Shown here: positions 16,579-24,201 of the stretch, piece after piece | Layout: each line of letters starts with the position of its first letter | How positions within the stretch are numbered: position 1 is the first letter of the stretch | From: Amycolatopsis roodepoortensis | Lineage (GTDB): Bacteria > Actinomycetota > Actinomycetes > Mycobacteriales > Pseudonocardiaceae | Length of the DNA stretch: 64,000 bases | Direction: 5' to 3' | NCBI RefSeq assembly: GCF_014873915.1 | Contig: NZ_JADBEJ010000001.1 | Location: 744,001 to 808,000 of the forward strand | Program-made: the position numbers and the translations under genes | The notes under the pieces: model-generated | Seen by the model: only the letters and a program-made list of their open reading frames with translations | The model's database searches: none | Told to the model about the DNA's origin: nothing

Positions 16579-19091
16579 GAGGCGTATCGGCCGTTCAACA
16601 GGGCCGTGGCCAGTTCGATCCGGGAGCGGTAACCGGTCCGGCTGAAGAGCAGGCTCAGCCGTCCGTCCACACTCTTGCGGCTGGTCTGCAGGGTCTTCGC
16701 CAGCTGCTCGTTCGTCAGCCCTTCGCCCGCCAGCAGCGCCAGCAGGTGCTCGTTCTCGGTGGCCGTCTCCTCCTGGTCACCGGGCGGAGTGATCCCGTTG
16801 TCCCGCATGAGATTCCGCAGCCGTGCGCGGTACAGCAGCGCGTCGAGCGAACCGAGCGTCTCGTAGACCTCGACGAGCACCTTGGGATCCGTCGCGTGGT
16901 GCCGTACCAGGCGTTCGGCCGCGATGGCGAGCTCGAACGGCTGGTCGCGCTCCCTGGCCAGCCACAGGCACTCGCCGTCCGGCTCCTGTCCGAGGCAGGC
17001 GCGGACCAGGTGGCGATGCAGCAGCACCCGCCCGGTCGGCATCGCGGAAGCGAGTTCCTCCAGCGCGTCGAGCGCCTTCCTGGCCGCGGCGCGGTCGTTC
17101 TTCCGCAACGCGAGTTCGGCGAGATCGGCCCAGGCGATGTCCGTGCCGACGGCGAGTCCGCAGGTGGCCGCGTGCAGGCGTTTGGCGGCGCGGTCGGTCT
17201 CGCCGAGGGCCATGTCGACCCGGGCTTCGGCGATGTCGAGCAGATGCGCCAGCATCGGTGTCGTGGCGCGGGCGGCGGTCAGCAGCTCCCGTGCCGCGGT
17301 GAACCGTCCCTGTGACAGCAGGACCGAGACGGCCGACAGGCGCATCGCGGCCGAGCCGGTGTCGTACCCGCGCCGCGAACGGTCGGCCACGCTGCGGTGG
17401 GCGAAGTCGATCGCGCGGGCGGGCCTGCCCCGCATGACCGCGAGCATCGAACGTTCGCTGTCGCGCAGCCCGGTTTCGGGGAAGTCTTCGTCGGCGAGCA
17501 GTTTCTCCGCGCGTGCTCGTTCGCCCAGCACCAGCAACGCGGTGACGTACGAGGTGATCTGGTCGTTCCGGTGCCGCCGCGCCGTCCTCAGCGGCCACCG
17601 TTCGCGTTCGGTCAGGTTCGCGCCGAACCTCGCCGAGCGGCCGGCCCAGAGCTCGGCCAGACTGCCGAAGAGTTCGCCCAGCATCGCGGAAACCGTCGAT
17701 CCGGTCCGCCAGGAGTCGTTCTCCGCCAGCAGTTCGGCCGCTTCCGCCCAGCGGTCCAGCAGGCTCAGCGCGATCGCGCTCGAGGCCACCGACCAGTCCG
17801 GCGGGTTCGCGGCGATCCTCGCCAGTTCGGCCGTGTTGCCCGAGTTGTGCAGCGCGCAGACGGCGATCGACTGGGCTTCCTGCGCGGCGTCGGCAGACAG
17901 CCGGTCGGGGAATTCCTCCAGCAGCCGCCGCGTCCCCGCGAGACTCTGTTCGTGGTCGCCGTTCAGGTGACACCACATGGTGTGGAGCAGGGTCACCCTC
18001 GCCCGCTGCGGCCGGTCCTCGGTCAGCTCGACCGCGGCACGCAGCCATCGCGCGCCGCGGGTGGTCTGGTCGTCGGGCAGGAAGGCCGCGTTGTCGAGCA
18101 GTTCGGCGAGGGCGCGGCGCGGGTCGATCAGCTTGCCTGCCTCGGCGATCCGGTCGGGAAGGTAGTACGGGGCGGACGTGTGCGCGGTCCCGTTCCACAA
18201 CGCGGTGACGGCGGCCGCGGAGATACGCCGGCGTTCGAAGGGCCCGAGTTCGGCGATCAGCGCGTACGCCACCACCGGCACGGTGAACCGCCAGCCCCGG
18301 CCGCGGTGCAGAATCCCGTCCGCTCGCAGGGTTTCCAGTATCGCGAGCGTTTCCGCGGGATCCTGCGCGAGGACCTCGCTGATCAGCGACGGCATCGCCG
18401 CACCGAGCGGATGCAGCATCGCGGCGGCCTTCGCGACGGCGAGCCGCCCGGGGGCCAGCTGCATGGATCGCAGCGGCACCAGCGTGCCGGGCACGAGATA
18501 GGCGCGCCGGTCGACGATCCGGATCGCGCCCTGTGCGCGCAGCAGGTCCAGCGCCTGGCGCAACGCGGCGGGCACTCCCCGGCTGAGTTCGTGCAGCCGG
18601 TCCCGGAGCAGGTCGCTCGGAACGGCGCCCAGTGCCTCGACGACCGGCCGCGTGATCTCCGCCGCCGTCAACGGCGGCAGCCGCACCGGTTCCACCAGGC
18701 CTTCGGCGCGCAACCGCCGCACGACGGCAAGCCTCTCGGCCGCGTCACGGACCGGGGTCCGCGTGGCGCAGACCAGCTTGCCCGACGAGCGGCGGAGCCA
18801 CGCCGCCAGGACGGCGAGGTCGTCGTTTCGCATCCACTGGGTGTCGTCGAGCAGCAGCACGCGCCCGTCACCGGTGACGGGAGGCCACGGATCGCCACCG
18901 GGCGCGAGGTCGCCGTCCTGCATGAAGCGTACGGTCGAAACCCCTTGCCCCGACGCGGAAAGCCGCTCGGACAGCCGCGCGAGCAGGGTGGTCCGGCCGA
19001 CGCCCGCCGGCCCGGTAACCCAGACGCAGGGCGCGCCCTCGCCGGTGACACGCTCCAGGATCCGTTCGGCCACCTCGTCCACGCCTGACAT
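16575..19091 (-). CDS. Large LuxR-family (LAL-like) STAND ATPase regulator
   Basis: An 838-residue protein. An N-terminal nucleotide-binding domain has Walker A GPAGVGRTTLL (residues 27-37), where the usual lysine is replaced by arginine (R33), and Walker B VLLLDDTQWM. A long helical repeat sensor region (about 250-750) leads to a C-terminal helix-turn-helix (about 775-838; LTNEQLAKTLQTSRKSVDGR). The architecture matches LAL/MalT-type regulators. Loss of the P-loop lysine may weaken ATP hydrolysis, although related actinobacterial STAND proteins also carry GVGRTT. It is coupled to the small LuxR gene by a 4-nt overlap. The inducer is unknown. Confidence 0.85.
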   Translation of the reverse strand: MSGVDEVAERILERVTGEGAPCVWVTGPAGVGRTTLLARLSERLSASGQGVSTVRFMQDGDLAPGGDPWPPVTGDGRVLLLDDTQWMRNDDLAVLAAWLRRSSGKLVCATRTPVRDAAERLAVVRRLRAEGLVEPVRLPPLTAAEITRPVVEALGAVPSDLLRDRLHELSRGVPAALRQALDLLRAQGAIRIVDRRAYLVPGTLVPLRSMQLAPGRLAVAKAAAMLHPLGAAMPSLISEVLAQDPAETLAILETLRADGILHRGRGWRFTVPVVAYALIAELGPFERRRISAAAVTALWNGTAHTSAPYYLPDRIAEAGKLIDPRRALAELLDNAAFLPDDQTTRGARWLRAAVELTEDRPQRARVTLLHTMWCHLNGDHEQSLAGTRRLLEEFPDRLSADAAQEAQSIAVCALHNSGNTAELARIAANPPDWSVASSAIALSLLDRWAEAAELLAENDSWRTGSTVSAMLGELFGSLAELWAGRSARFGANLTERERWPLRTARRHRNDQITSYVTALLVLGERARAEKLLADEDFPETGLRDSERSMLAVMRGRPARAIDFAHRSVADRSRRGYDTGSAAMRLSAVSVLLSQGRFTAARELLTAARATTPMLAHLLDIAEARVDMALGETDRAAKRLHAATCGLAVGTDIAWADLAELALRKNDRAAARKALDALEELASAMPTGRVLLHRHLVRACLGQEPDGECLWLARERDQPFELAIAAERLVRHHATDPKVLVEVYETLGSLDALLYRARLRNLMRDNGITPPGDQEETATENEHLLALLAGEGLTNEQLAKTLQTSRKSVDGRLSLLFSRTGYRSRIELATALLNGRYAS

Positions 19092-19169
19092 CCTGAGCGG
19101 CCGGGACGTCCGCGACGCGGTGGAGGCCGGGGTCTGGCCCGTATGGCCGCCGAGTCCGCCCGAAAGCCG

Positions 19170-19697
19170 TCAGGCGGCCAGCGGACCGAAGACCAGGGTG
19201 CCCGGGGCCTGCGCGTCGTCGCCCGCCCAGAACTCGAGCCACAGCGCGGCGAACTCGTCCCGGGACAGCATTCCGTCACCGTCGGCGTCCAGCAGCGGGA
19301 AGGTGGCGTCGGTGTCGGTGGGGCGGCCGTTCCAGACCTCGATCAGCCGGCGGTACTCCGCCGCGGAGATCAGCCCGTCGCCGTTTTCGTCGATCGCTTC
19401 GAACATCGCGTCGGCCGTCGCGGTCACGGCCTCGGGCGTGTCGGGAAGCTTGTCGACCACCAGCAGGACCTCGTCGAGGGTGACCTTGTCGTCCCGGTCG
19501 AGATCCGACGCCGCCAGCAGCGTCGTCCACCAGCTCAGCATGATGCCGGTCAGGCGCCGCTCGTCACCCTGGCCGCGCCGCCGCGCCCAGCGGTCGGCCA
19601 GCGCCTGGAAGTCCCGCTCCTGGAGAAAACCGTCGCCGTCGACGTCCATCGCGGCGAAGACGCCCGAAATCTTGCGTCGCTGCAAGTCGCTTGCCAT
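19170..19697 (-). CDS. Four-EF-hand calcium-binding protein, calerythrin-like
   Basis: A 175-residue soluble protein with four canonical EF-hand loops: DVDGDGFLQERD (residues 18-29), DLDRDDKVTLDE, DENGDGLISAAE and DADGDGMLSRDE. Three end in the expected glutamate; the first ends in aspartate. The length and the 1+1+2 spacing match calerythrin and related actinobacterial sarcoplasmic-type calcium-binding proteins, thought to act as calcium buffers or sensors. ATG 19697 starts the domain directly; an upstream in-frame ATG at 19751 adds only a proline-rich, unconserved stretch. No signal peptide is seen. It lies alone between a regulator gene and a divergent small gene. Confidence 0.92.
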   Translation of the reverse strand: MASDLQRRKISGVFAAMDVDGDGFLQERDFQALADRWARRRGQGDERRLTGIMLSWWTTLLAASDLDRDDKVTLDEVLLVVDKLPDTPEAVTATADAMFEAIDENGDGLISAAEYRRLIEVWNGRPTDTDATFPLLDADGDGMLSRDEFAALWLEFWAGDDAQAPGTLVFGPLAA

Positions 19698-19825
19698 GCG
19701 TCCGAACGATAGAACCGGTGGCGTAACGGCACATCGGCCATTCAGGGCCACGGCGATCCACGATCGGGGGACGGTGCGGGGAGCGCCGTACCGTGAAGGG
19801 GGACGACCACACCCGGAGGTGGCGG

Positions 19826-20032
19826 ATGATGGCCGAAATCGAACGGGCGGCCCACGCCTACTGCCCTGTCTGCAACCCGGACCCCGGCCTCGGCGAGCCG
19901 GTCACGGCGCTCTGCGGGGCGACCCATGCGTACTGGGGCCGCCGTGAGCGGCCGGTGAACAACTGCCCGGCCTGCGAGACAGTCGTCGCGAAGACGGTGT
20001 ACCCGTGCGGCCACACGGGCGGGGAGAGATGA
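19826..20032 (+). CDS. Small zinc-ribbon-like protein
   Basis: A 68-residue protein with paired cysteine motifs: CPVC near the start, a single cysteine in ALCGATHAYWGRR, CPAC, and a final C-x-H. This suggests one or two zinc sites. It resembles short actinobacterial proteins of the DUF3039 kind, but I cannot assign a family firmly. ATG 19826 follows a GGAGG site at 19815-19819. It lies upstream of csbD on the same strand; that gene appears to have its own stress promoter. Confidence 0.7.
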   Translation: MMAEIERAAHAYCPVCNPDPGLGEPVTALCGATHAYWGRRERPVNNCPACETVVAKTVYPCGHTGGER

Positions 20033-20051
20033 GGGCCACAGCGAAAACGTC

Positions 20052-20076
20052 GTTTCCCCGGCCCGCCGACGGGTAT
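20052..20076 (+). promoter_or_regulatory. Stress sigma factor (SigB/SigF-type) promoter for csbD
   Basis: GTTT at 20052-20055 and GGGTAT at 20071-20076 are separated by 15 nt. This matches the consensus GTTT-N14-17-GGGTAT used by SigF/SigB-type general stress sigma factors in actinobacteria. The start codon of the csbD gene is 33 nt beyond the -10 element. csbD is a SigB-dependent gene in Bacillus, so the match makes biological sense. Confidence 0.7.
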
Positions 20077-20109
20077 CCGGAGGCAGCGGACGACGAAAGG
20101 GAGGCCCTG

Positions 20110-20286
20110 ATGAACGACAAAGCCGAGAACAAGATCGACGAGCTCAAGGGCAAGGCGAAGGAAGCCGCCGGTAACGCCACGGACAACGAGCAGTGGCAGG
20201 CCGAAGGCAAGGCCGAGCAGGGCAAGGCCAACGTCAAGCAGGCAGGCGAGAAGATCAAGGACGCCGTGAAGGGCGTCCGGGACTGA
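20110..20286 (+). CDS. csbD: CsbD-family stress response protein
   Basis: A 58-residue, highly charged, helical protein (NKIDELKGKAKEAAGN, then GKANVKQAGEKIKDAVKG), the full length of the CsbD family. These proteins accumulate in general stress and stationary phase; their molecular role is unknown. ATG 20110 follows a GGGAGG site. A stress-type promoter lies at 20052-20076 and a 15-bp hairpin follows the stop, so this looks like a single-gene stress unit. Confidence 0.93.
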   Translation: MNDKAENKIDELKGKAKEAAGNATDNEQWQAEGKAEQGKANVKQAGEKIKDAVKGVRD

Positions 20287-20300
20287 CTGACCCTGCGGGC

Positions 20301-20335
20301 GGCTCGCGCGTGAAGGCACCCTTCACGCGCGAGCC
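20301..20335 (+). terminator. Hairpin terminator after csbD
   Basis: GGCTCGCGCGTGAAG (20301-20315) pairs perfectly with 20321-20335 across a 5-nt loop. It begins 15 nt after the csbD stop. There is no U-tract, as is common in high-GC actinobacteria. The inner GTGAAGG-CACC-CTTCAC core resembles the large palindrome at 56261-56317. Confidence 0.7.
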
Positions 20336-20355
20336 CCTGGGGTACGGTCCGGATC

Positions 20356-21015
20356 ATGGACTTCCGGGATTTCGACGGCATCAAGGTGCGGCGCCCTTCG
20401 GTCGAGCGCGACGACCTCGAAAGCGAACCCGCCGTGTTCCGGGGCGATTTCGAATTCGACTCGGTCCGCCTCGACGGCGGAGACCAGAGCGGAGCCCGCG
20501 GCGGTGGCGAGATCGTGCGTTCACTCGTCTCGGACGTGATCCTGGCGAACTCCCGGCTCGACAGGCTGACGCTCTCGGACGTGTCCCTCGAAGGCGTCGA
20601 CCTGTCCAACGCGGCGATCCGCGAGCTGTCGGCCCGCCGGGTGGAAATCCTTCGCTGCCGCGCGATCGGGCTCGGAGTGGCGATCACCTCCGCGTCCGAT
20701 CTGTACGTCGAGAACGCGCGGTTCGACTACGCGTCGGTGACGGTCGAGCGCGCGAAGGGCCCGGCCGTCTTCTCCGGATGTTCTTTCCGGGAAACGGTGT
20801 TCTCCGGTGACCTGTCCCGGCTGACCTTTGTGGACTGTGAGTTCACCGGCACGGAATTCGCGGCCGTCTCCGCGCTGGACTGTGATCTCCGTGGTTCGCG
20901 CCTGTCCGATGTCCGCGGTCTGCTGACCCTTCGCGGCGCGAAGATCACCGGCGAGCAGGCCGTCTCGGTCGCGGGGATCCTGGCGACCGAAAGCGGATTG
21001 TCGGTCGTCGGATGA
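20356..21015 (+). CDS. Pentapeptide-repeat-like protein
   Basis: A 219-residue soluble protein made largely of degenerate five-residue repeats that should fold as a right-handed beta-helix (for example ILANSRLDRLTLSDVSLEGV, then FVDCEFTGTEFAAVSALDCD). There is no signal peptide and no catalytic motif. Some pentapeptide proteins protect DNA gyrase by mimicking DNA, but most are uncharacterised and nothing here indicates that role. Its stop overlaps the next start (ATGA at 21012-21015), coupling it to a hydrolase gene. Confidence 0.85.
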   Translation: MDFRDFDGIKVRRPSVERDDLESEPAVFRGDFEFDSVRLDGGDQSGARGGGEIVRSLVSDVILANSRLDRLTLSDVSLEGVDLSNAAIRELSARRVEILRCRAIGLGVAITSASDLYVENARFDYASVTVERAKGPAVFSGCSFRETVFSGDLSRLTFVDCEFTGTEFAAVSALDCDLRGSRLSDVRGLLTLRGAKITGEQAVSVAGILATESGLSVVG

Positions 21016-21587
21016 CCAGCGTCGTCCTCTTCCACTCGGTCCTGGGGTTACGGCCGGCGGAGCTGGCCGCGGCGGACCGCCTGCGTGCCGCCGGGCACGA
21101 GGTCACCACTCCCGACCTCTACGGCGGCGAGACCGCGACCACGCTCGAAGACGGATTCGCGCTGAAGGACCGGATCGGATGGTCCACCGTCGCCGCACGT
21201 GCGCTCGACGCCGCCCGGAAGCTGCCCGAGGACACCGTGCTGGCCGGGATGTCGATGGGCGCGGTGGTGGCCGCGGGGCTGCTCCCGCACCGGCCGGCCA
21301 CCGCCGGCGTGCTCTTGCTCCACGCCATCGCCGACCTGCCCGCGAAAGTCCGCGACGGTCTGCCGATCCAGCTCCACGCGGCCGACCCGGACGACTTCGC
21401 GCCACCGGCCGCGCTTCCCGGCTGGCTCGCCGCGGCGGCCTGCTCCGGCGCCGACGCGCGAGTGTTCACCTACCCCGGAGCCGGCCACTTCTACACCGAC
21501 AGCAGCCTGCCCGACCACGACGAGGACGCGGCGGCCCTGACCTGGCAACGGATTCTGGCGTTCCTGGCGGCTCAGCCTTCGGGATAG
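21012..21587 (+). CDS. Dienelactone hydrolase-family alpha/beta hydrolase
   Basis: A 191-residue alpha/beta hydrolase of the dienelactone hydrolase family. The nucleophile elbow is GMSMG (about residue 77), with serine in place of the cysteine of classical dienelactone hydrolase. The acid and histidine are plausible in HAADPDD and YPGAGHFYTD, the latter a typical DLH ending. The length is slightly short for the family. ATG 21012 overlaps the pentapeptide gene stop. The substrate is unknown. Its last 16 nt overlap the end of the convergent cupin gene. Confidence 0.88.
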   Translation: MTSVVLFHSVLGLRPAELAAADRLRAAGHEVTTPDLYGGETATTLEDGFALKDRIGWSTVAARALDAARKLPEDTVLAGMSMGAVVAAGLLPHRPATAGVLLLHAIADLPAKVRDGLPIQLHAADPDDFAPPAALPGWLAAAACSGADARVFTYPGAGHFYTDSSLPDHDEDAAALTWQRILAFLAAQPSG

Positions 21588-21907
21588 AAGACGAAGAGCG
21601 TGCATCCGGTCGCCGACGTCGGCACGTGCCACGAACCGGCCGGAGCGTGCAGGAAGGTCCCCGCCGGATAGTCGCGCGCGCCGTCGTTGAACGTGCCGGA
21701 GACGACGAACACCTCTTCGGGGCCCGGTTCGTGGACGTCGCGATGCGGCCACGAGGTGCCGGGATCCATTTCCAGTACGTTGGCGTGCGCGCCGTCCGTT
21801 CCCGTCCACAGTGGACGTAGCCGGATCCCGGGGAACAGCTCGCGAACGGGGGATTCCTTGACAGGGACGGAAGTGTAGCCCTCTTGGGCGAGGATTTCGG
21901 GGTGCAT
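21572..21907 (-). CDS. Cupin-domain protein (ChrR-like)
   Basis: A 111-residue single-domain cupin. Cupin motif 1 residues appear as H-x-H-like PHRDVHEPGPEEVFVVSG and motif 2 as AGTFLHAPAGSWHVP, giving a likely metal site. The sequence resembles the anti-sigma ChrR cupin fold, but no zinc-binding anti-sigma domain is present. The role is unknown; these often act as small dioxygenases or isomerases. It converges with the hydrolase gene and diverges from the GlxA-type regulator gene, which may control it. Confidence 0.82.
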   Translation of the reverse strand: MHPEILAQEGYTSVPVKESPVRELFPGIRLRPLWTGTDGAHANVLEMDPGTSWPHRDVHEPGPEEVFVVSGTFNDGARDYPAGTFLHAPAGSWHVPTSATGCTLFVFYPEG

Positions 21908-21978
21908 GACCTCATGGTGCCGTGGCCGCCTCGCGGCCGGACAGTGTCAGGGAAGACACCATGGGGTATTTTTCTGCC

Positions 21979-22923
21979 ATGCATCGCGTGAGGGCACTGG
22001 TGCGGCCGGTGCAGTCGACCTTCGAGCTCGGGATCGCCGCCGAGGTCTTCGGCACGGAGCGCGCCGGAGTGCCGCGGTACTACGAATTCGACGTCTGCAC
22101 GGAGAAACCCGGCCAGGTGCCGACCACGGCGGGGTACGCGATCTCCGTGACCAAAGGCCTGTCCGCGCTGGCGGACGCCGACACGGTGCTCATCCCCGGC
22201 TGGTCGCCGGCGGAGGCGCCGCTCTCGGCCCCGGTGCGCCGGGCGCTCCTGCGCGCGCACGCCAGGGGAGCGCGGCTCGTCACGATCTGCACGGGTGTCT
22301 TCGCACTGGCCCGCACCGGGCTGCTGGACGGCAGGACGGCGACCACGCATTGGGCGCGTGCTTCCCAGCTGCAGGAGGAATTCCCCCGGATTCGCGTCGA
22401 ACCGGACGTGCTCTACGTGGACCACGGTGACGTCGCCACCAGCGCCGGGGCGGGCGCGGGGATCGATCTCTGCCTGCACCTGGTCCGGCGCGACCACGGG
22501 GCCGCGCACGCCGCCCTCGTCGCCCGGCACATGGTGATGCCGCCGCACCGTGACGGCGGTCAGGCGCAGTTCGTCCCGGCCCCGCCGCCCGGCGACGAGC
22601 TGGACGGTCTCCTCGAATGGGCGGGTGAGCGCCTCGGGACACCGTTGTCGGTGGGCGATCTGGCCGCGCACCTCAACGTCTCGCCCCGCACGCTCGCCCG
22701 GCGCTTCGCCGATCAGCTCGGCACCACGCCGGGCGCCTGGTTGCTGACGCGGCGCGTGACCGAGGCGCGCACCCTGCTGGAGGAGACCGGCTTACCGGTG
22801 GAGGTGATCGCGACCCGCGTCGGCCTGACGTCGGCCGTGAACCTCCGCCGCCGTTTCCGTGCTCAGGTCGGCACGACGCCGGGCGCGTACCGGCGCGCGT
22901 TCCGTGGCTCCGTTTCGCCTTGA
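21979..22923 (+). CDS. GlxA-family transcriptional regulator (DJ-1/PfpI plus AraC domains)
   Basis: About 314 residues. The N-terminal DJ-1/PfpI-like amidase domain (about 1-185) contains the cysteine elbow TICTGVFALARTGLLDGR. The C-terminal AraC double helix-turn-helix (about 215-310) contains LSVGDLAAHLNVSPRTLARR and a second motif. The family regulates diverse catabolic genes through a ligand bound by the first domain. ATG 21979 aligns with the family start (MHRVRALVRP); ATG 21961 is possible. An inverted repeat GTGTC-N6-GACAC lies just upstream, in the divergent region with the cupin gene, and may be its operator. Confidence 0.88.
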   Translation: MHRVRALVRPVQSTFELGIAAEVFGTERAGVPRYYEFDVCTEKPGQVPTTAGYAISVTKGLSALADADTVLIPGWSPAEAPLSAPVRRALLRAHARGARLVTICTGVFALARTGLLDGRTATTHWARASQLQEEFPRIRVEPDVLYVDHGDVATSAGAGAGIDLCLHLVRRDHGAAHAALVARHMVMPPHRDGGQAQFVPAPPPGDELDGLLEWAGERLGTPLSVGDLAAHLNVSPRTLARRFADQLGTTPGAWLLTRRVTEARTLLEETGLPVEVIATRVGLTSAVNLRRRFRAQVGTTPGAYRRAFRGSVSP

Positions 22924-22968
22924 GCGGAACGGAGCACGCGCGTCCCGGCGGAATGTCACGATGAGCGT

Positions 22969-23301
22969 ATGGCGGACATCCTCCCTTTCCACCAGAAGCG
23001 TCCCGAACCGGAGCCGCTGTGGCGTGACGTGCTGGGCAAGAGCCTGCGCGCCGCGAGGGAGGAACAGGGTGGCCGCCTCGTCGACGTCGCCGAACGCGCC
23101 GGGATCTCGCCGCAGTACCTCTCCGAGATCGAACGCGGCCGCAAGGAGCCGTCCAGCGAGATGATCGCCGCGGTCACCGGCGCGCTCGGGCTCGACCTGG
23201 CGGATCTGCTCTTCGGTATCGCGGGCACGATCAGCCGGGGCGGCAGCACGGGGCTCGCGGTCGGCCGCCGCCCGCGAGGGCCCGTGCTCATGGCCGCTTG
23301 A
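22969..23301 (+). CDS. XRE-family regulator, PopR/ClgR-like, ending in Ala-Ala
   Basis: A 110-residue regulator. The helix-turn-helix (about residues 25-80) reads LGKSLRAAREEQGGRLVDVA, then ISPQYLSEIERGRKEPSSEM, which matches ClgR/PopR proteins that activate clp protease genes in actinobacteria. It lies tail to tail with a clpP pair, as popR lies beside clpP3-clpP4 in Streptomyces. The protein ends in Met-Ala-Ala; terminal alanines are the degradation signal of Streptomyces PopR for ClpP1P2. It therefore probably activates the adjacent clpP operon and is removed by the main Clp protease. Confidence 0.85.
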   Translation: MADILPFHQKRPEPEPLWRDVLGKSLRAAREEQGGRLVDVAERAGISPQYLSEIERGRKEPSSEMIAAVTGALGLDLADLLFGIAGTISRGGSTGLAVGRRPRGPVLMAA

Positions 23302-23404
23302 GCGTGTTTCCTATCGAGGGGTAAGCCGAAGGCGGCGTGTCGCGAAAGCCTCTTTCGCAACGTCGATGGGGGATTGTGGCCGGAGGTTTCAGCGCTGTCG
23401 GATG

Positions 23405-23459
23405 TGTCGCGAAAGCCACTTTCGGGACGTCTGGTGTCCCGAAAGTGGCTTTCGCGACA
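23405..23459. terminator. 55-nt palindrome (family A copy 1) between convergent genes; 309-nt gap 23302-23610
   Basis: A 24-bp perfect stem begins TGTCGCGAAAGCCACTTTCG at 23405 and is mirrored at 23436-23459, with the 7-nt loop GTCTGGT. It lies between the PopR-like gene and clpP, which converge, so it probably ends both transcripts. An identical 55-nt copy is at 33216-33270 and an inverted near-copy at 61731-61785. A half-site (TGTCGCGAAAGCCTCTTTCGC) precedes it at about 23338. The rest of the gap holds no gene. Confidence 0.8.
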
Positions 23460-23610
23460 TGAGCACCGGGGCGCCGGCTTCGAGCGGAACGTACCCCGCG
23501 GAAGTGCCGACCACGCCACCTTCGCCTTACCCGTCAATAAGCCTGTTCGATGGGCTTCGTGCCGCCAGTGACCACCGCCAAGACCGCGGACTTGGCTTAT
23601 GAAACGCCGC

Positions 23611-24201
23611 CTAAGCCCGCTCGTCGAGAACGCGGTCCGCGAGCCCGTAGGCGACGGCGCCCGCCGCGTCGAACACGCGGTCCCGGTCGGTGTCGTGCCG
23701 GAGATCGGACACGGCGCGGCCGGTGTGCGCGGACAGGATCTCCTCCAGCTGCGTCCGCACCCGCACGACCTCGTCGGCCTGCAGGATGAGATCCGGGATG
23801 GTGCCCCGGCCCTGCGCGGCGGGCTGGTGCAGCACCACCCTGGTGTGCGGCAGCACGAACCGGTGCCCCGCCTCGCCCGCGGCCAGCAGGATCGCGCCCG
23901 CCGCGACGGCCTGGCCGACACAGGTCGTGGCCACGGGCGCCTTGATGAAACGCATGGTGTCGTACAACGCGAGCATCGCCGACGGGTCGCCGCCCTCGGT
24001 GTTGATGTAGAGGTTGATCTCCTGCTCGGGGTTGTCCGCCTCCAGGTACAGCAGCTGGGTGATCAGGGCGTTCGCCACGCCGGAGTCGATCGCGGTCCCG
24101 AGGTAGATGATCCGCTCCGACAGCAGATGCGAGTAGACGTCCATGATCCGCTCGCCCGCGGGGCTGCGGGAGATGACGTTGGGGATGGTGTAAGAGCTCA
24201 T
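23611..24201 (-). CDS. clpP: ClpP-like protease subunit lacking the catalytic serine
   Basis: A 196-residue ClpP homolog covering the full fold. The active-site segment reads [17 protein letters not shown], whereas the family has GQAASMGA. Alanine (A100) stands where the nucleophilic serine should be. The histidine (H125, in RVVLHQP) and the DTDRD aspartate region remain. It is therefore probably inactive alone and may act as a structural or regulatory ring partner. Its ATG at 24201 overlaps the stop of an intact clpP gene (ATGA), so the two are made together, as in clpP3-clpP4 type pairs. The codon reads GCG on the coding strand, so one base change would not restore a typical serine context. 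Confidence 0.92.
   Translation of the reverse strand: MSSYTIPNVISRSPAGERIMDVYSHLLSERIIYLGTAIDSGVANALITQLLYLEADNPEQEINLYINTEGGDPSAMLALYDTMRFIKAPVATTCVGQAVAAGAILLAAGEAGHRFVLPHTRVVLHQPAAQGRGTIPDLILQADEVVRVRTQLEEILSAHTGRAVSDLRHDTDRDRVFDAAGAVAYGLADRVLDERA

Noticed and set aside
8926..19091. Antibiotic biosynthetic gene cluster suggested by SARP/LAL regulators
   Set aside because: No polyketide synthase, NRPS, terpene cyclase or tailoring enzyme genes are present nearby.
23302..23610. Small genes in the clpP-popR gap
   Set aside because: The short frames are created by the palindrome itself and have no ribosome-binding site or conserved sequence.
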